A stretch of DNA of 28,326 nucleotides, taken from Bacilli bacterium (GTDB lineage: Bacteria > Bacillota_I > Bacilli_A > RF39 > UBA660). Both the position numbers and the translations under genes were made by a program. The stretch spans positions 1 through 28,326 of the forward strand of contig JAGHGS010000057.1 of assembly GCA_017888105.1 (NCBI GenBank), read 5' to 3'. Shown one piece after another: positions 28,245 through 28,326 of the stretch; the stretch's first letter is position 1; each line of letters begins with the position of its first letter. The notes beneath the pieces were generated by a model. That model made no database searches, was not told the origin of the DNA, and saw only the letters and a program-made list of their open reading frames with translations.

Positions 28245-28266
28245 AAAAAAGGGCGGACTTCCCCTT
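28245..28266 (-). terminator. Minus-strand terminator near the right edge
   Basis: On the minus strand AAGGG (28262-28266), an 8-nt loop and CCCTT continue into TTTTTT (28245-28250). It would end a transcript entering from beyond the right edge, convergent with tilS. Confidence 0.55.
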
Positions 28267-28292
28267 ACCCCAAGTTAAAGTCAAAATTTTAA

Positions 28293-28326
28293 CTATTCGA
28301 GTTTGGCATTTTGTTGTTTAATTAAA
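28293..28326 (-). CDS. Possible C-terminus of a convergent gene (partial)
   Basis: One minus-strand frame is open from the window edge to a TAG at 28293-28295, ending LIKQQNAKLE, followed 27 bp later by the terminator at 28245-28266. Only about ten codons are visible. The call rests on the frame-plus-terminator arrangement and could be chance. Confidence 0.25.
   Translation of the reverse strand, partial: LIKQQNAKLE

Overview
The window is AT-rich, tightly packed bacterial DNA with strong Shine-Dalgarno sites, U-tract intrinsic terminators, a T-box leader and a Lgt/TrxB/FtsEX/PheST/TilS gene set. This points to a low-GC Bacillota. The DUF6273-like and TasA/CalY-like surface proteins suggest an uncultured gut Bacilli or Mollicutes-related lineage, but that placement is inference. 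TGA acts as stop (for example at 26058-26060) and TGG as Trp, so code 11 fits. I found no tRNA, rRNA, CRISPR array, integrase or transposase.

Layout. 1-115: promoter and RBS of a minus-strand gene lying off the left edge. 116-2760: GtrA-like flippase (minus) and an LtaS-like phosphoglycerol transferase (plus). 2758-4502: an accessory islet with two tandem-HTH regulators on the minus strand, a divergent small ORF and copy 1 of an undescribed structured element. 4576-5972: a large surface protein behind a leader that can fold in two exclusive ways. 6014-10376: three envelope glycosyltransferase-type genes (GT39-like, GT2, GT87-like). 10400-12111: lgt-trxB. 12188-14745: a putative lipoprotein, a DUF3048 (YerB-like) protein and a small membrane protein. 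14757-15818: an orphan minus gene and rubrerythrin. 15872-16230: copy 2 of the element. 16347-17411: an unknown protein. 17415-21356: T-box(Phe)-pheS-MazG-like-pheT. 21422-22474: an unknown small protein and a TasA/CalY-like protein. 22570-25389: ftsE-ftsX-M23 hydrolase. 25665-28205: GNAT, an unknown protein and tilS.

How the genes fit together. Most are housekeeping or envelope functions. The glycosyltransferases and the GtrA/LtaS-like proteins would decorate lipid-linked envelope polymers. Lgt would lipidate the downstream putative lipoprotein. FtsEX would gate the M23 hydrolase at the septum. The T-box couples PheST synthesis to tRNA-Phe charging.

Most unusual content. Two diverged copies of one element occur in inverted orientation (about 3700-4035 minus, about 15872-16230 plus). 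Each has a near-identical 58-nt upstream module, a sense promoter, and a 212-230 nt region closed by a long-range inverted repeat with compensatory substitutions. Each also has a 35-39 codon ORF beginning MK..LK.IL. A good opposing promoter fires an antisense transcript from the far end of the closing stem and stops inside the ORF. The architecture resembles a type I toxin-antitoxin pair (structured small-peptide mRNA plus cis-antisense RNA), but I recognise no known family. Copy 1 lies directly downstream of a tandem-HTH regulator gene.
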